Source of the DNA: Roseburia_C sp031555935
GTDB taxonomy: Bacteria; Bacillota; Clostridia; Lachnospirales; Lachnospiraceae
DNA length: 64,000 bases
Reading direction: 5' to 3'
NCBI GenBank assembly: GCA_031555935.1
Contig: JAVBTX010000011.1
Location: 48,704 to 112,703 of the forward strand
Positions 9,982-19,006 of the stretch are shown piece after piece. The notes under the pieces were generated by a model. That model was not told the DNA's origin. It saw only the letters and a program-made list of their open reading frames with translations, and did no database searches. How positions within the stretch are numbered: position 1 is the stretch's first letter; the number at the start of each line of letters is the position of its first letter. A program made the position numbers and the translations under genes.

Positions 9982-11157
9982 ATGAAAGGTAAAAAGATTT
10001 TAGCATTATTAATGACAGCAGCACTGTGTGTTTCCATGTTTACGGGGTGCGGAAATTCCGAAACAAAAAATAACAATAGCAATGTAACCGAGAAGGAATC
10101 AGAAGCTGAATCAGAAGCAGTAGAAAACTCGGAAAAAGATCCAGTAGAAGTAAATGAAAGTGAAATTATGAAAACAATTACAGATGGCTACTATTCCTAT
10201 GCGTTCACAGTAGAGGGATATGGACAGAAAGAATATTTCTTCCATTTTTATAAAGAACAGCCACTGTTAGGAAACGTATTTTATGCCGGCTTTGCATCAA
10301 ATCAGATTACTTTTTCAGGTACCTATACAGTAGATGAGGTTGAATGTGAATACGCATGTTTTGCCGGACGTGATTTTGGAGAGATTCAGACAGGTACAGC
10401 ACCATATACCGTCACCTTTTATGACTGGGACGGAAATGTGATGGATAGCTGTGCTTTTGATGGCGAGATACTATATAACGATATGACCACCATTACGGGT
10501 GTTGGCGGTGGTGAAACCTTCTATAACCATGATACTGACGGTGAAAACTCACCATTATATGAAGTTTATCAAGCTGAAGCTGGACAAGAGGTTTGGAGCT
10601 TTGTAGCAATGGACAGTGAAGTGTCAACGATTACCATTTTCCATAATGGAAGATACTTAGACATGGTAAATATGATGATTGAAGGTACATGGAGCGCAGA
10701 GGAAAGTAATGGTGGCATACTTTTCAATCTAACACCTGATTTTGAATCAGATGCGCCAGCAACATTGCAGATGACTGGGAATAAGGTTAGTGCAACCTAT
10801 ACATCCGAAGGAACAGAAACAAAGATGATTAATACTGCTTCTGGAGCTTCCGATGCGGTTATGACGATGAGCGGAACCACATCAAATGAGGAGGCCGGTG
10901 AAGATGCAGAAGTAAAGGGTGAGCTTTATGATGATGGTACCTGTAGCCTGACCGTTTCCGTATATGGACAGGATTTGGAAATTGATACAGGTGTCTATAG
11001 CATGGGCGACGATGGTTATACTGTTACCTTCCAGTTTAATAATGCTGGCGAATTGGTTTCTTATCTTGGTGAGAATGGAGCGTTTTTGGATTATGCACAG
11101 GCCGGAACACAGGTAGGAGATATTACAACAACACTTTCGATTACAAGAGTAGAATAA
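9982..11157 (+). CDS. Secreted lipoprotein of unknown function
   Basis: A 391-residue protein with a lipoprotein signal (basic start, hydrophobic stretch, lipobox FTGC at about residue 23), then an Asn/Glu/Ser-rich linker to about residue 55. The mature part is acidic and rich in Thr, Tyr and Gly with many alternating beta-strand patterns; two stretches look alike (GTYTVDEVECEYACF and TGVYSMGDDGYTVTF), hinting at repeated beta domains. It is not a solute-binding protein by length or motifs. AGGAGG precedes the start and a strong terminator follows. Its place inside the glycosidase operon suggests surface glycan binding, but no family was recognised. Confidence 0.8.
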   Translation: MKGKKILALLMTAALCVSMFTGCGNSETKNNNSNVTEKESEAESEAVENSEKDPVEVNESEIMKTITDGYYSYAFTVEGYGQKEYFFHFYKEQPLLGNVFYAGFASNQITFSGTYTVDEVECEYACFAGRDFGEIQTGTAPYTVTFYDWDGNVMDSCAFDGEILYNDMTTITGVGGGETFYNHDTDGENSPLYEVYQAEAGQEVWSFVAMDSEVSTITIFHNGRYLDMVNMMIEGTWSAEESNGGILFNLTPDFESDAPATLQMTGNKVSATYTSEGTETKMINTASGASDAVMTMSGTTSNEEAGEDAEVKGELYDDGTCSLTVSVYGQDLEIDTGVYSMGDDGYTVTFQFNNAGELVSYLGENGAFLDYAQAGTQVGDITTTLSITRVE

Positions 11158-11175
11158 GAATAATTTTTAGATAGG

Positions 11176-11216
11176 GAAAAGGGCTGTAAATGTATTTTGT
11201 AACAGCCCTTTTCTTG
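11176..11216 (+). terminator. Strong Rho-independent terminator
   Basis: GAAAAGGGCTGT (11176-11187) and ACAGCCCTTTTC (11202-11213) are perfect inverted repeats around a 14-base loop, giving a U-rich 3' arm. It sits between the lipoprotein gene and the GH42 gene, only 20 bases before the latter's ribosome site, so it probably lowers rather than abolishes GH42 expression from the upstream operon. Confidence 0.85.
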
Positions 11217-11235
11217 CATTTAAGGAGTGGAGAAT

Positions 11236-13290
11236 ATGGACAAAGTATTATTTGGTGCGGCGTATTATGATGAATATATGCCCAAGGAAAGACTGCATGA
11301 AGATATGCAGATGATGAAGAAGGCGGGAATCAACGTAATTCGTATTGCAGAATCAACATGGGCATCGGAAGAGCCAAAAGAGAATCAATTTGATTTTACC
11401 CATGTAACAAGAAGTATTGAAGCGGCAAGGGAAGCAGGAATTTGGGTAATTGTTGGAACACCAACCTATGCAATCCCGCCTTGGCTAGCATATAAGTATC
11501 CAGAAATTATTGCCGAAACGGAAAATGGTATTGGAAAATATGGCGCCAGACAAAATATGGATATTACAAATTCACATTATTTGTATTATGCCGAGCGTGT
11601 GATTCGTAAGTTATTGGAATGTGTGCAGCAATATGAAAACGTGATTGGTTTTCAGTTAGATAATGAAACAAAGCATTACCATGTTGCTGGTAAGTCAGTG
11701 CAAAAGCAATTTGTGGAATGGCTAAAAAAACGCTTTGGCACGGTGGAACAGATGAACCGGGAATTTGGTTTTTCCTATTGGTCCAATGCAATTGACAATT
11801 GGAAACATGTTCCGGATGTAACAGGAACAATCAATGGCAGCTTTCTTGCAGAATTTGAAAAATTCAGACGACATCTTGTAACTGATTTTCTAAAGTGGCA
11901 GCGAAGTATTGTCGAGGAGTATCGCCGTCAGGATCAGTTTGTGACGCACAACTTTGACTTTGAGTGGCGGGGCTATTCATTTGGTGTACAGCCAGATGTT
12001 GATCATAAGTTGGCGAGTGAGGCAGTGACGATTGCCGGCTGTGATATTTATTATCCATCACAAGATGAATTGACAGGAAAAGAAATTACATTTTGTGGGA
12101 ATATCAACCGGAGTATGAAACAGGATAATTATCTAGTTTTAGAAACGCAAGCGCAGGGACAGGTAGGCTGGCTGCCATATGATGGTCAGCTCAGGCTGCA
12201 AGCGTTTAGTCATCTGGCCAATGGTGCTGATGGGGTTATGTACTGGCACTGGCATTCCATTCATAATAGCTTTGAAACCTATTGGAAGGGATTGCTTAGC
12301 CATGATTTGACAGAAAATCGGCTCTATCAGGAGGCTGCAAGTATCGGCCGGGACTTTGAGCGGCTTGGTGAGCATATCTTGCATCTGAAAAAAGAAAATA
12401 AGGTAGCAATTTTGGTATCAAATACTTCCTTGACGGCACTGAGCCGTGAGCCACTATTTCCATTTCCAGATTCAAACCGGCAATACAATGATGTTGTTAG
12501 ACAATATGCGGATGCCTTATATGAACTGAATGTGGAGTATGATATTGTCTGGAATCCCGAGGATGGATTGGAACAGTATAACTTATTGATTGCACCAATC
12601 TTGTATAGTGCATCTGAAAAAATGCTGGTAGCGTTGAAGCAGTATGTAAGCCAGGGAGGGACATTGTTGACTACATGTAAGAGCGGTTTTACCAATGAAA
12701 ATCTGACCGTTTATCATGATAAGCAGCCACATATGTTAAATGAATGTGCTGGCGTAAGCTATCAGGAGTTTACGATTCCAAGGCAGGTTAGTCTGAGGGC
12801 TACAGATGCTTTTCAAGAAGTCGAAGAAAGTGATTTGACAGAAGCGGAAGGTCAGGTGCATACATGGATGGAATTGTTAAAACCAGAGGGCGCAACAGTA
12901 TTGGCGTATTATAATCATCCATGCTGGGGCAGATATGCCGCTATAACAGAAAATAAATATGGAGATGGTGTGGCAATTTATGCGGGATGTCTGATGAGTG
13001 ACGCTTATACGAAAAAACTTATCAAGCATGCTATTCTGTGTGCAAAACTAGAATCACAGATGAGAGCAGGATTTCCGATTGTTATTAAAAGCGGGGTAAA
13101 TAAGTTAGGTAAAAAAATTCATTATTATATGAACTATTCGGGACAGGAACAACAGCAAACATATCTTCATGAGGTTGCAATCGAGTTGCTTTCTGGTGAG
13201 GATTATATAACAGGACAAAATATTAATTTGAAGCCTTGGCAGTTTTTGGTTATGGAGGAAAAAGAAATCAGTGAAAAGAAAGCAAATTAG
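11236..13290 (+). CDS. Glycoside hydrolase family 42 beta-galactosidase
   Basis: A 684-residue cytoplasmic GH42 enzyme that hydrolyses terminal beta-galactosides. The barrel begins with FGAAYYDEYMP and contains GFQLDNET (acid/base Glu about residue 144) and LVLETQAQGQVGW (nucleophile Glu about residue 303). A trimerisation-type Rossmann-like domain (about 385-600) and a short C-terminal sandwich follow, as in the family. The zinc-binding Cys cluster seen in some GH42s is not evident. An in-frame GTG at 11227 overlaps the AAGGAG ribosome site (11222-11227), so ATG 11236 is chosen. It is last in the glycan operon, behind a terminator. Confidence 0.9.
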   Translation: MDKVLFGAAYYDEYMPKERLHEDMQMMKKAGINVIRIAESTWASEEPKENQFDFTHVTRSIEAAREAGIWVIVGTPTYAIPPWLAYKYPEIIAETENGIGKYGARQNMDITNSHYLYYAERVIRKLLECVQQYENVIGFQLDNETKHYHVAGKSVQKQFVEWLKKRFGTVEQMNREFGFSYWSNAIDNWKHVPDVTGTINGSFLAEFEKFRRHLVTDFLKWQRSIVEEYRRQDQFVTHNFDFEWRGYSFGVQPDVDHKLASEAVTIAGCDIYYPSQDELTGKEITFCGNINRSMKQDNYLVLETQAQGQVGWLPYDGQLRLQAFSHLANGADGVMYWHWHSIHNSFETYWKGLLSHDLTENRLYQEAASIGRDFERLGEHILHLKKENKVAILVSNTSLTALSREPLFPFPDSNRQYNDVVRQYADALYELNVEYDIVWNPEDGLEQYNLLIAPILYSASEKMLVALKQYVSQGGTLLTTCKSGFTNENLTVYHDKQPHMLNECAGVSYQEFTIPRQVSLRATDAFQEVEESDLTEAEGQVHTWMELLKPEGATVLAYYNHPCWGRYAAITENKYGDGVAIYAGCLMSDAYTKKLIKHAILCAKLESQMRAGFPIVIKSGVNKLGKKIHYYMNYSGQEQQQTYLHEVAIELLSGEDYITGQNINLKPWQFLVMEEKEISEKKAN

Positions 13291-13387
13291 CAATAGAAAT
13301 CATGAATGAGCGGTAATGATGAAAGACGTTTTTTTTGTATACTTAAGACAACTTTAAGCGTAAGAAGATGTGAAAGATTGGTGTAAA

Positions 13388-14404
13388 ATGAGAAGCGGTA
13401 TCGTAATTGTGACATATAATCGAATGGAATTATTGAAGGAGTGTCTGGACTGTGTGTTTGCCCAGACAGTACCTTTTGCACAAGTGATTGTAATTAATAA
13501 TCATAGTACGGATGGAACCAAAGCTTATTTGGAGCAATTAGAGTACCCAGAACTTACAACCCATCATCTAACTAAAAATCTTGGCGGAGCTGGCGGTTTT
13601 GCCAAGGGGTTAGAGGAAGCGGAAAAATATCAGTTGGATTGGATTGTCAGTATTGATGATGATGCGATGTTGAACCAACATTATCTGGAATATTTGATGC
13701 AGTATGCGAGTGCTCATCCAAAGTGTGTGGCGATGTCAGGGACCGTCCGCACCAACGGAAAAATACAGGGGATACACCGTCGTAAGGTGGTATCTAAACT
13801 GTTATTTCTGGAAAAAAATATTTCTCAGCGAGAATACCAAAAAGAATACTTTCATTGTGACTGTGCCACCTTTTGTGGTTTGACGATTCGTCGCGATGTG
13901 ATTGGTCAGATTGGACTGCCAAATGCAGGATATTTTCTCTGGTATGATGACACCGAATACTCGTTGCGGCTACGAAAAATGGGGGGTGTCATCAACGTGT
14001 CTGCCGCCTATTTGAATCATAAGGTTGAGCTTCCAACCGAGAAACAAGGTGTTCTTGAGCGAACCACATGGCGTCATTACTATGGCTGCCGGAATCGTTA
14101 TGACGTAGCCAAGCGGCATTTTGGCAAGCTTTCTGCACGGATGGTTTCATTGGAATATCATATGTTAATTGGCATGAGTTATCTAATGAGCCTGTACGCT
14201 GGGAAACACCAGCACGCCCGGTTTAATATCCAGATGATTCATGATGCCCTAAGTGACGCAGAGAACGGAAGGTTTGGTTTCAATGAAAAGTATTGGTCTG
14301 ACAATAAAAAGGTGGAAATGTTCAGCAGTAAATATTCTGACCAAATGGCTGAGAGTACCCATCGACATCTGGTTATCAAGAAAAACTTTTCATCACCTGA
14401 TTAA
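13388..14404 (+). CDS. Family 2 glycosyltransferase (GlfT2/rhamnosyltransferase-like)
   Basis: A 338-residue GT-A fold transferase. IVIVTYNRMELL opens the nucleotide-binding domain, SIDDDA (about residues 90-92) is the metal-binding DxD, and WYDDTEYSLR is the acceptor/base region typical of galactofuranosyl and rhamnosyl transferases. No membrane anchor is obvious, so it acts at the inner face of the membrane. The longer GTG start at 13370 is rejected because MRSGIVIVTYNR aligns with the family start. First gene of the polysaccharide cluster, about 100 bases after GH42, with a T-run (13330-13337) between. The next gene overlaps its 3' end by about 120 bases. Confidence 0.85.
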   Translation: MRSGIVIVTYNRMELLKECLDCVFAQTVPFAQVIVINNHSTDGTKAYLEQLEYPELTTHHLTKNLGGAGGFAKGLEEAEKYQLDWIVSIDDDAMLNQHYLEYLMQYASAHPKCVAMSGTVRTNGKIQGIHRRKVVSKLLFLEKNISQREYQKEYFHCDCATFCGLTIRRDVIGQIGLPNAGYFLWYDDTEYSLRLRKMGGVINVSAAYLNHKVELPTEKQGVLERTTWRHYYGCRNRYDVAKRHFGKLSARMVSLEYHMLIGMSYLMSLYAGKHQHARFNIQMIHDALSDAENGRFGFNEKYWSDNKKVEMFSSKYSDQMAESTHRHLVIKKNFSSPD

Positions 14405-15332
14405 CCAGAAGGATGCATCGACATGGTTGATATTGACCGGACGTTCGCTTGGAGATGTTGTATATGGACTATCCTGTCTCGATGATTTTCGGACAGCACA
14501 CCCAAAGGCACGCATAGTAGCGATTGCGAATCATCATTATCAGGAATTAGTTGATGGGTATGCGAGCTTAGATGAAGTACACTATCTGGACAGTGACAGC
14601 AGGCAGTGGCGTGCTATCGAAAGCGTGTTGATGTCAAAGAAATATGTGCACTTGGCATATCGTTATCGGATTATCTGTACCGTTCCGATGGTGGCGGACC
14701 CGTATGGGAAAAGCACTGGCTTACCGGCAATGCAGCTAATTCGCCAGAAGCTGTTTTATTTAAAGCGGGAAGGAACAATCACATATCCACAATATCCGGC
14801 GGGAGAGATTACGGCAATTGCCGATTTTGAGCAAAACAAGCATCGTATTGTGGTGTTAAATCCCTATTCCACCTCACTTGCTTGTACTGAGTTTGGCGTA
14901 TTTGAACAGATTGCAGATTATCTGAAAGCACAGGGCTTACTTGTCTATACCAATGTCATCGGCAGTCAGCAGGTGGTTAGTGGAACGAGACGCCTGGAGT
15001 GTTCCTTGGGTGAACTTTACCGGATAGCCGCGGCAATACCACTCGTGGTATCCATTCGTTCGGGAATACTAGATTACATCATTCAAACATCGACGAATCT
15101 ATATGTTATTTATTACTTCCAATACCGTCACTTGAAACCGCATATGGAAACGATGTATGCCTTTGCCCGAATGTTTGATTTGAAGGAATGGAAGACGAAG
15201 AATAAACGGCAGCATATCTATCATAATACTCAGGAAACACTTGCTGATTTTAAAGCATATTGGGACGAAATACAAAGGATAAGAGGAACGGAACATGGGA
15301 ATAACCAGGCTGCAATGCAAAAAATTACATAG
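14283..15332 (+). CDS. GT9-like (heptosyltransferase-fold) glycosyltransferase, putative
   Basis: About 349 residues. ILTGRSLGDVVYGLSCL near the start and VVLNPYSTS later resemble the two half-sites of GT9 (heptosyltransferase-like) enzymes: a glycine-rich acceptor loop and the start of the C-terminal nucleotide-sugar domain. SIRSGILDYI corresponds to the late donor-site loop. The chosen ATG has CGGAAGG about ten bases ahead but lies inside the GT2 gene, so a later non-ATG start near the GT2 stop is possible; the conserved part begins only after 14404. Its 3' end overlaps the next gene by 38 bases, indicating coupling. Donor sugar unknown; GT9 membership is from motif resemblance. Confidence 0.6.
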   Translation: MKSIGLTIKRWKCSAVNILTKWLRVPIDIWLSRKTFHHLINQKDASTWLILTGRSLGDVVYGLSCLDDFRTAHPKARIVAIANHHYQELVDGYASLDEVHYLDSDSRQWRAIESVLMSKKYVHLAYRYRIICTVPMVADPYGKSTGLPAMQLIRQKLFYLKREGTITYPQYPAGEITAIADFEQNKHRIVVLNPYSTSLACTEFGVFEQIADYLKAQGLLVYTNVIGSQQVVSGTRRLECSLGELYRIAAAIPLVVSIRSGILDYIIQTSTNLYVIYYFQYRHLKPHMETMYAFARMFDLKEWKTKNKRQHIYHNTQETLADFKAYWDEIQRIRGTEHGNNQAAMQKIT

Positions 15333-16833
15333 TGCGGTTTTGGGACGCAGAGCATATTTGAAGATATTACGAAACAACCATATCAAAATGTTACAGCGTG
15401 ATATTCAAATCATTATTATGCCGACATTAGACTGGGAAGTAAATCACAACGGTTTACGCTATCTGGATGAGCTTTTGTTAAGAAGAAATCTCAGTCATGC
15501 AATTGTAATTACGATTGATCATCGCGTGAAGCAGGAGGCTGGCAAATATAGTAACCGAATCGTCAACACGGTCTTTTGTACATCCGCAGAGATGGAACAG
15601 ATATTGGCACTGTATCAGCTTCATCCGTTTGATAAACGTGTCATATTTGTTTCCTTAGATAAGCCGGAGGGGCGCAATGCTTCAAGACTGATTGGTGTCA
15701 AGGGAACAACGGTGGAAGAACTGGTTGCGATTGGCATCTATGGATTGATTCCATTTCGCCAAGCTAGTGATGCATTGCGGAATCAGTTTCAGAAGCAACG
15801 TAAGCCTTGGAATGGCTATCCATTATCAGTACGCCGTGTGAATTTTTTGTTGCTGCTGGCGCTGTACTTTCCTTTTGGCATAGCAATCTTTTTATTTTCC
15901 GCAATCTTCCATCGTGCCGGTAAAAAGGTGCTAAACAAACGAGACAAAAATAATGGTCCCAATGAACAGGATGGTCCATTTTTTATCTGTCCTTACCCAG
16001 GAACCGGCGATGTGTATCTGGCGCTGGCATTGTTGAAGGATTATGCGATAGAACAGCAGTGGAATGAACTAAGTATTGGTGTGATTGGCATGGCAAACAA
16101 GAAAATCTGTAAGCTGTTTGGCTGGGGCAATGTTGCCGCATTCAGCATCAAGCAAATGGATTCATTGGTCCGTTTTACTACTTTTATCGGGTGGCAGGAG
16201 CTGAACATTATGATCTTGCATCACGATGCAATCACAATGACGACAGGAATTATGGATCAGATGCGAAACATCAACGGGTTGGATTTTTATGATTTATACG
16301 CTAGCGGTGTATATGGGCAAAAGGAACGAAAAAATGTAACCCATCCGGAGCTTTCATATAAAGAAAACGAGCTTATCCAGCTATTTAAAAAATATCATTT
16401 GAAATCGGGTAAGACAGTGGTTCTCGCACCGTATTCTTATACACTGGGTTTAATTCCAGATTGGGTATGGGTACATATCGCTGAGAATCTAAAGCAAAAA
16501 GGTTATGAGGTTTGTACAAACTGTGGCAGTGAGACAGAAGAGCCAATTGAAGGTACAAAACGTATATTTTTTCCATTTGCACTGGCCGTTCCATTTTTGG
16601 AAAAGGCGGGCTACTTTATTGGAACACGCAGCGGTTTTTGCGACATTATAAGCTCGGCGAAGTGCAAGAAAATTATTTTTTATCAGGGAAATCTACATTG
16701 GGGAGATGGCACATGCATGGATTTTTTTAGTCTGAATCGAATGGGAATGTGTAACGATGCAATTGAATTTGAATATCAGGGTTATGATTTTTACCACATT
16801 ATTAATGAGATAGAAAGACATATGGAAGGGTAA
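15295..16833 (+). CDS. Bipartite GT9-like protein with a central membrane segment
   Basis: A 512-residue protein related to its upstream neighbour. Residues 1-175 form an alpha/beta domain (IQIIIMPTLDW, HAIVITIDHR) of unclear family. A membrane-spanning stretch (FLLLLALYFPFGIAIFLF, about 183-203) follows. The C-terminal about 290 residues carry ICPYPGTGDVYLALALL, VVLAPYSYT and GTRSGFCDII, the same three blocks as in the previous gene. It is therefore a possible membrane-anchored GT9-fold enzyme with an extra N-terminal domain. AGAGGAACGGAAC precedes the ATG. Function in polymer assembly is inferred from the cluster. Confidence 0.65.
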   Translation: MGITRLQCKKLHSAVLGRRAYLKILRNNHIKMLQRDIQIIIMPTLDWEVNHNGLRYLDELLLRRNLSHAIVITIDHRVKQEAGKYSNRIVNTVFCTSAEMEQILALYQLHPFDKRVIFVSLDKPEGRNASRLIGVKGTTVEELVAIGIYGLIPFRQASDALRNQFQKQRKPWNGYPLSVRRVNFLLLLALYFPFGIAIFLFSAIFHRAGKKVLNKRDKNNGPNEQDGPFFICPYPGTGDVYLALALLKDYAIEQQWNELSIGVIGMANKKICKLFGWGNVAAFSIKQMDSLVRFTTFIGWQELNIMILHHDAITMTTGIMDQMRNINGLDFYDLYASGVYGQKERKNVTHPELSYKENELIQLFKKYHLKSGKTVVLAPYSYTLGLIPDWVWVHIAENLKQKGYEVCTNCGSETEEPIEGTKRIFFPFALAVPFLEKAGYFIGTRSGFCDIISSAKCKKIIFYQGNLHWGDGTCMDFFSLNRMGMCNDAIEFEYQGYDFYHIINEIERHMEG

Positions 16834-16854
16834 AAAATAACAGGAGGTTACACC

Positions 16855-18378
16855 ATGGATATGGATTACATTATCGTGCAGGCTGGCGGAAAGGGAACTC
16901 GCATGGAGCAGCTGACAGCCAATAAACCCAAGGCACTTGTGCCAGTAGCAAATCTACCAATGCTGTTTCATTTGTTTAGACAATATCCAGATAAGAAATT
17001 TATTATTATTGCGGACTATAAAGCCGATGTGATGCGTAAGTATCTGGCGGCTTTTGCCAAGGTGTCGTATCTGATTGTGGATGCCAAGGGGAAAAAGGGA
17101 ACCTGTGCTGGTATTGATGAAGCAATGGCGCGAATACCTATGCATCAATCATTTCTGCTCGTGTGGTCTGATTTAGTCCTAGCAGACAAGATTAAGCTTC
17201 CTGTGGAAGAAGGAAACTATATTGGTTTATCCCAAAGCTTTCCTTGCCGCTGGTGTTATGAGCATGGTCAGCTAGAGGAAATAAATAGTGAGAGGAATGG
17301 GGTGGCGGGCTGGTTCTTATTTCCCGAAAAAGAAATATTGAGCAGGATTCCGGCAGAAGGCGAGTTTGTCCGCTGGCTTCAACAAGAGAATATAGCGTTT
17401 GAGCCACTGAATCTCACTCAGACCAAGGAGTACGGTTTACGTAGTGTCTATGAACAGGAACATCGCGAACAGGCGAAACAGAAGTGTAGACCATTCAATT
17501 CCTTACAGCAGCAAGGTAATGTCCTGATAAAAAAAGGTATTGATGAGCAAGGAAAAAAGCTCGCAGTAATCGAGAAGGAATGGTATCGGTTTGTGCAGGA
17601 GTTTGGTTTTGAGCAGATTCCTCATATCTACGAGTTAGAGCCAGATATTAAGATGGAATGCGTTACTGGCGGAAATATCTATGAGTATGGCGCACTTTAT
17701 CATGATGAAAAACGCAAGATTCTAAAGAAAGTAATTACAACACTGCAAAGTCTGCATCAACTTGGAACAGCCGAAGCAGATTACTTTAGCATTTGGGATA
17801 CATATGTAAAGAAAACGTGGGACAGACTGACGCAGATTCGCGACCTTGTACCATTTGCTGATTGCCGAACCATAACAATCAATGGAAAAAGCTGCCGGAA
17901 TGTATTCTTTTATCAAGAGCAACTGGAAGAACTGTTTGCTGGTTATAGCTGTGAGGGTTTTACCGTGATTCACGGTGATAACACCTTTTCGAACATGCTC
18001 TTAGATAAGCAGAACAATCCGGTGCTGATTGACCCAAGAGGCTACTTTGGAACGACTAAAATATATGGTGACCCGGTGTATGATTGGGCGAAGCTATACT
18101 ATTCGCTGGTTGGGAATTATGACCAGTTTAACCGGAGAAATTTTCACTTAACAATAGGAAAGAATGAAGTAACACTTGAAGTTGCATCAAATGGCTTTGA
18201 GGATTTGAAAAAAGACTTTTTTGAATTGCTGGCTGATGAAGTAAATCCACGAGAGATTCAATTGATTCATGCTGTGATCTGGTTGTCACTAACCACCTAT
18301 GCATGGGAGGATTACGATTCCATCTGTGGAGCCTTTTACAATGGACTCTACTATCTGGCGGATGTATGGAATGATTAA
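16855..18378 (+). CDS. Sugar nucleotidyltransferase fused to an APH-type kinase
   Basis: A 507-residue fusion. Residues 1-200 are a nucleotidyltransferase with QAGGKGTRM, KPKALVPV and an LLVWSDLVLA block in place of the usual GD metal site. Residues 230-507 are an aminoglycoside/choline-kinase-fold phosphotransferase with HGDNTFSNML (His373, Asp375, Asn380) and LIDPRGYFG (Asp393), so the kinase site looks intact. Together they could phosphorylate a sugar (or choline-like alcohol) and activate it as an NDP derivative. The following SIS isomerase and HAD phosphatase genes point to a sugar-activation route like that of NDP-heptose. A clear AGGAGG lies ahead of the start. A LicC-LicA-like phosphocholine role is the main alternative. 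Confidence 0.8.
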   Translation: MDMDYIIVQAGGKGTRMEQLTANKPKALVPVANLPMLFHLFRQYPDKKFIIIADYKADVMRKYLAAFAKVSYLIVDAKGKKGTCAGIDEAMARIPMHQSFLLVWSDLVLADKIKLPVEEGNYIGLSQSFPCRWCYEHGQLEEINSERNGVAGWFLFPEKEILSRIPAEGEFVRWLQQENIAFEPLNLTQTKEYGLRSVYEQEHREQAKQKCRPFNSLQQQGNVLIKKGIDEQGKKLAVIEKEWYRFVQEFGFEQIPHIYELEPDIKMECVTGGNIYEYGALYHDEKRKILKKVITTLQSLHQLGTAEADYFSIWDTYVKKTWDRLTQIRDLVPFADCRTITINGKSCRNVFFYQEQLEELFAGYSCEGFTVIHGDNTFSNMLLDKQNNPVLIDPRGYFGTTKIYGDPVYDWAKLYYSLVGNYDQFNRRNFHLTIGKNEVTLEVASNGFEDLKKDFFELLADEVNPREIQLIHAVIWLSLTTYAWEDYDSICGAFYNGLYYLADVWND

Positions 18379-18388
18379 GGAAAGGAAG

Positions 18389-19006
18389 ATGATTATGATT
18401 GCATGTTTTACAGAGACTGTTGAACAAATTACCGAGGCGCTTAATTCGATTCATGAGCAAGAATACCAAAGCTTTTTGGATGAATGTGAAGCTACCTTGC
18501 GGGCAGGAAACAGTATTATCGTATCAGGACTTGGAAAAAATGTACCAATTTGCGACAAGTTTGTCGGTTCGATGTTATCGATGGGACTAAGGGCAAATTT
18601 CTTACATACAAACTCGGCCGTTCATGGTGATATGGGGATGGTACAAGAAGGTGATTTGGTTATTATGTTGACAAAGAGTGGCGGTACAGGAGAAAGCATT
18701 TATCTGGCCGAGCTTTTGCAAGAACGTGGAACAAATTTGTGGTTGATTTCTTTTAGCCGCAGTTCACTGCTTGCCCGAAAAATCCGCAAGGGTGTATATC
18801 TTGACTTAAATTCAGAAGGAGATCCGTGGAATATTATGCCAAATAATTCCACCACGTTGAATCTGATTGTGCTGCAATCGGTAGCAGTAGAAATGGCGAA
18901 GCGGCTGGGCATTTCGTTAGGCGATTTTAAACGAAATCATCCTGGCGGAATGATTGGGCAGCAATTAAGAGAAAAGGTGGCAGTCACACATGAACACTAT
19001 CTATAG
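18389..19006 (+). CDS. SIS-domain sugar-phosphate isomerase (KpsF/GutQ-like, no CBS domains)
   Basis: About 205 residues, a single SIS domain. IIVSGLGKN, VIMLTKSGGTGES and the late HPGGMIGQQL are hallmarks of the KpsF/GutQ/KdsD group of aldose-ketose phosphate isomerases; the two C-terminal CBS domains of full-length KdsD are absent. Starts at 18389 and 18395 are both preceded by an AAGGAAAGGAAG purine run and cannot be told apart. Ten bases separate it from the kinase fusion, and its end overlaps the HAD gene by 17 bases, so the three are translationally linked. Likely makes the phosphosugar that is then kinased, dephosphorylated and activated for the surface polymer. Confidence 0.8.
   Translation: MIMIACFTETVEQITEALNSIHEQEYQSFLDECEATLRAGNSIIVSGLGKNVPICDKFVGSMLSMGLRANFLHTNSAVHGDMGMVQEGDLVIMLTKSGGTGESIYLAELLQERGTNLWLISFSRSSLLARKIRKGVYLDLNSEGDPWNIMPNNSTTLNLIVLQSVAVEMAKRLGISLGDFKRNHPGGMIGQQLREKVAVTHEHYL

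Noticed and set aside
9982..11157. Treating the lipoprotein as the missing solute-binding protein
   Set aside because: No binding-protein family motifs and a repetitive beta-rich composition unlike the two-lobed fold.
14253..14282. Earliest start of the first GT9-like gene
   Set aside because: No ribosome site and deeper overlap with the GT2 gene; even the 14283 start is uncertain.
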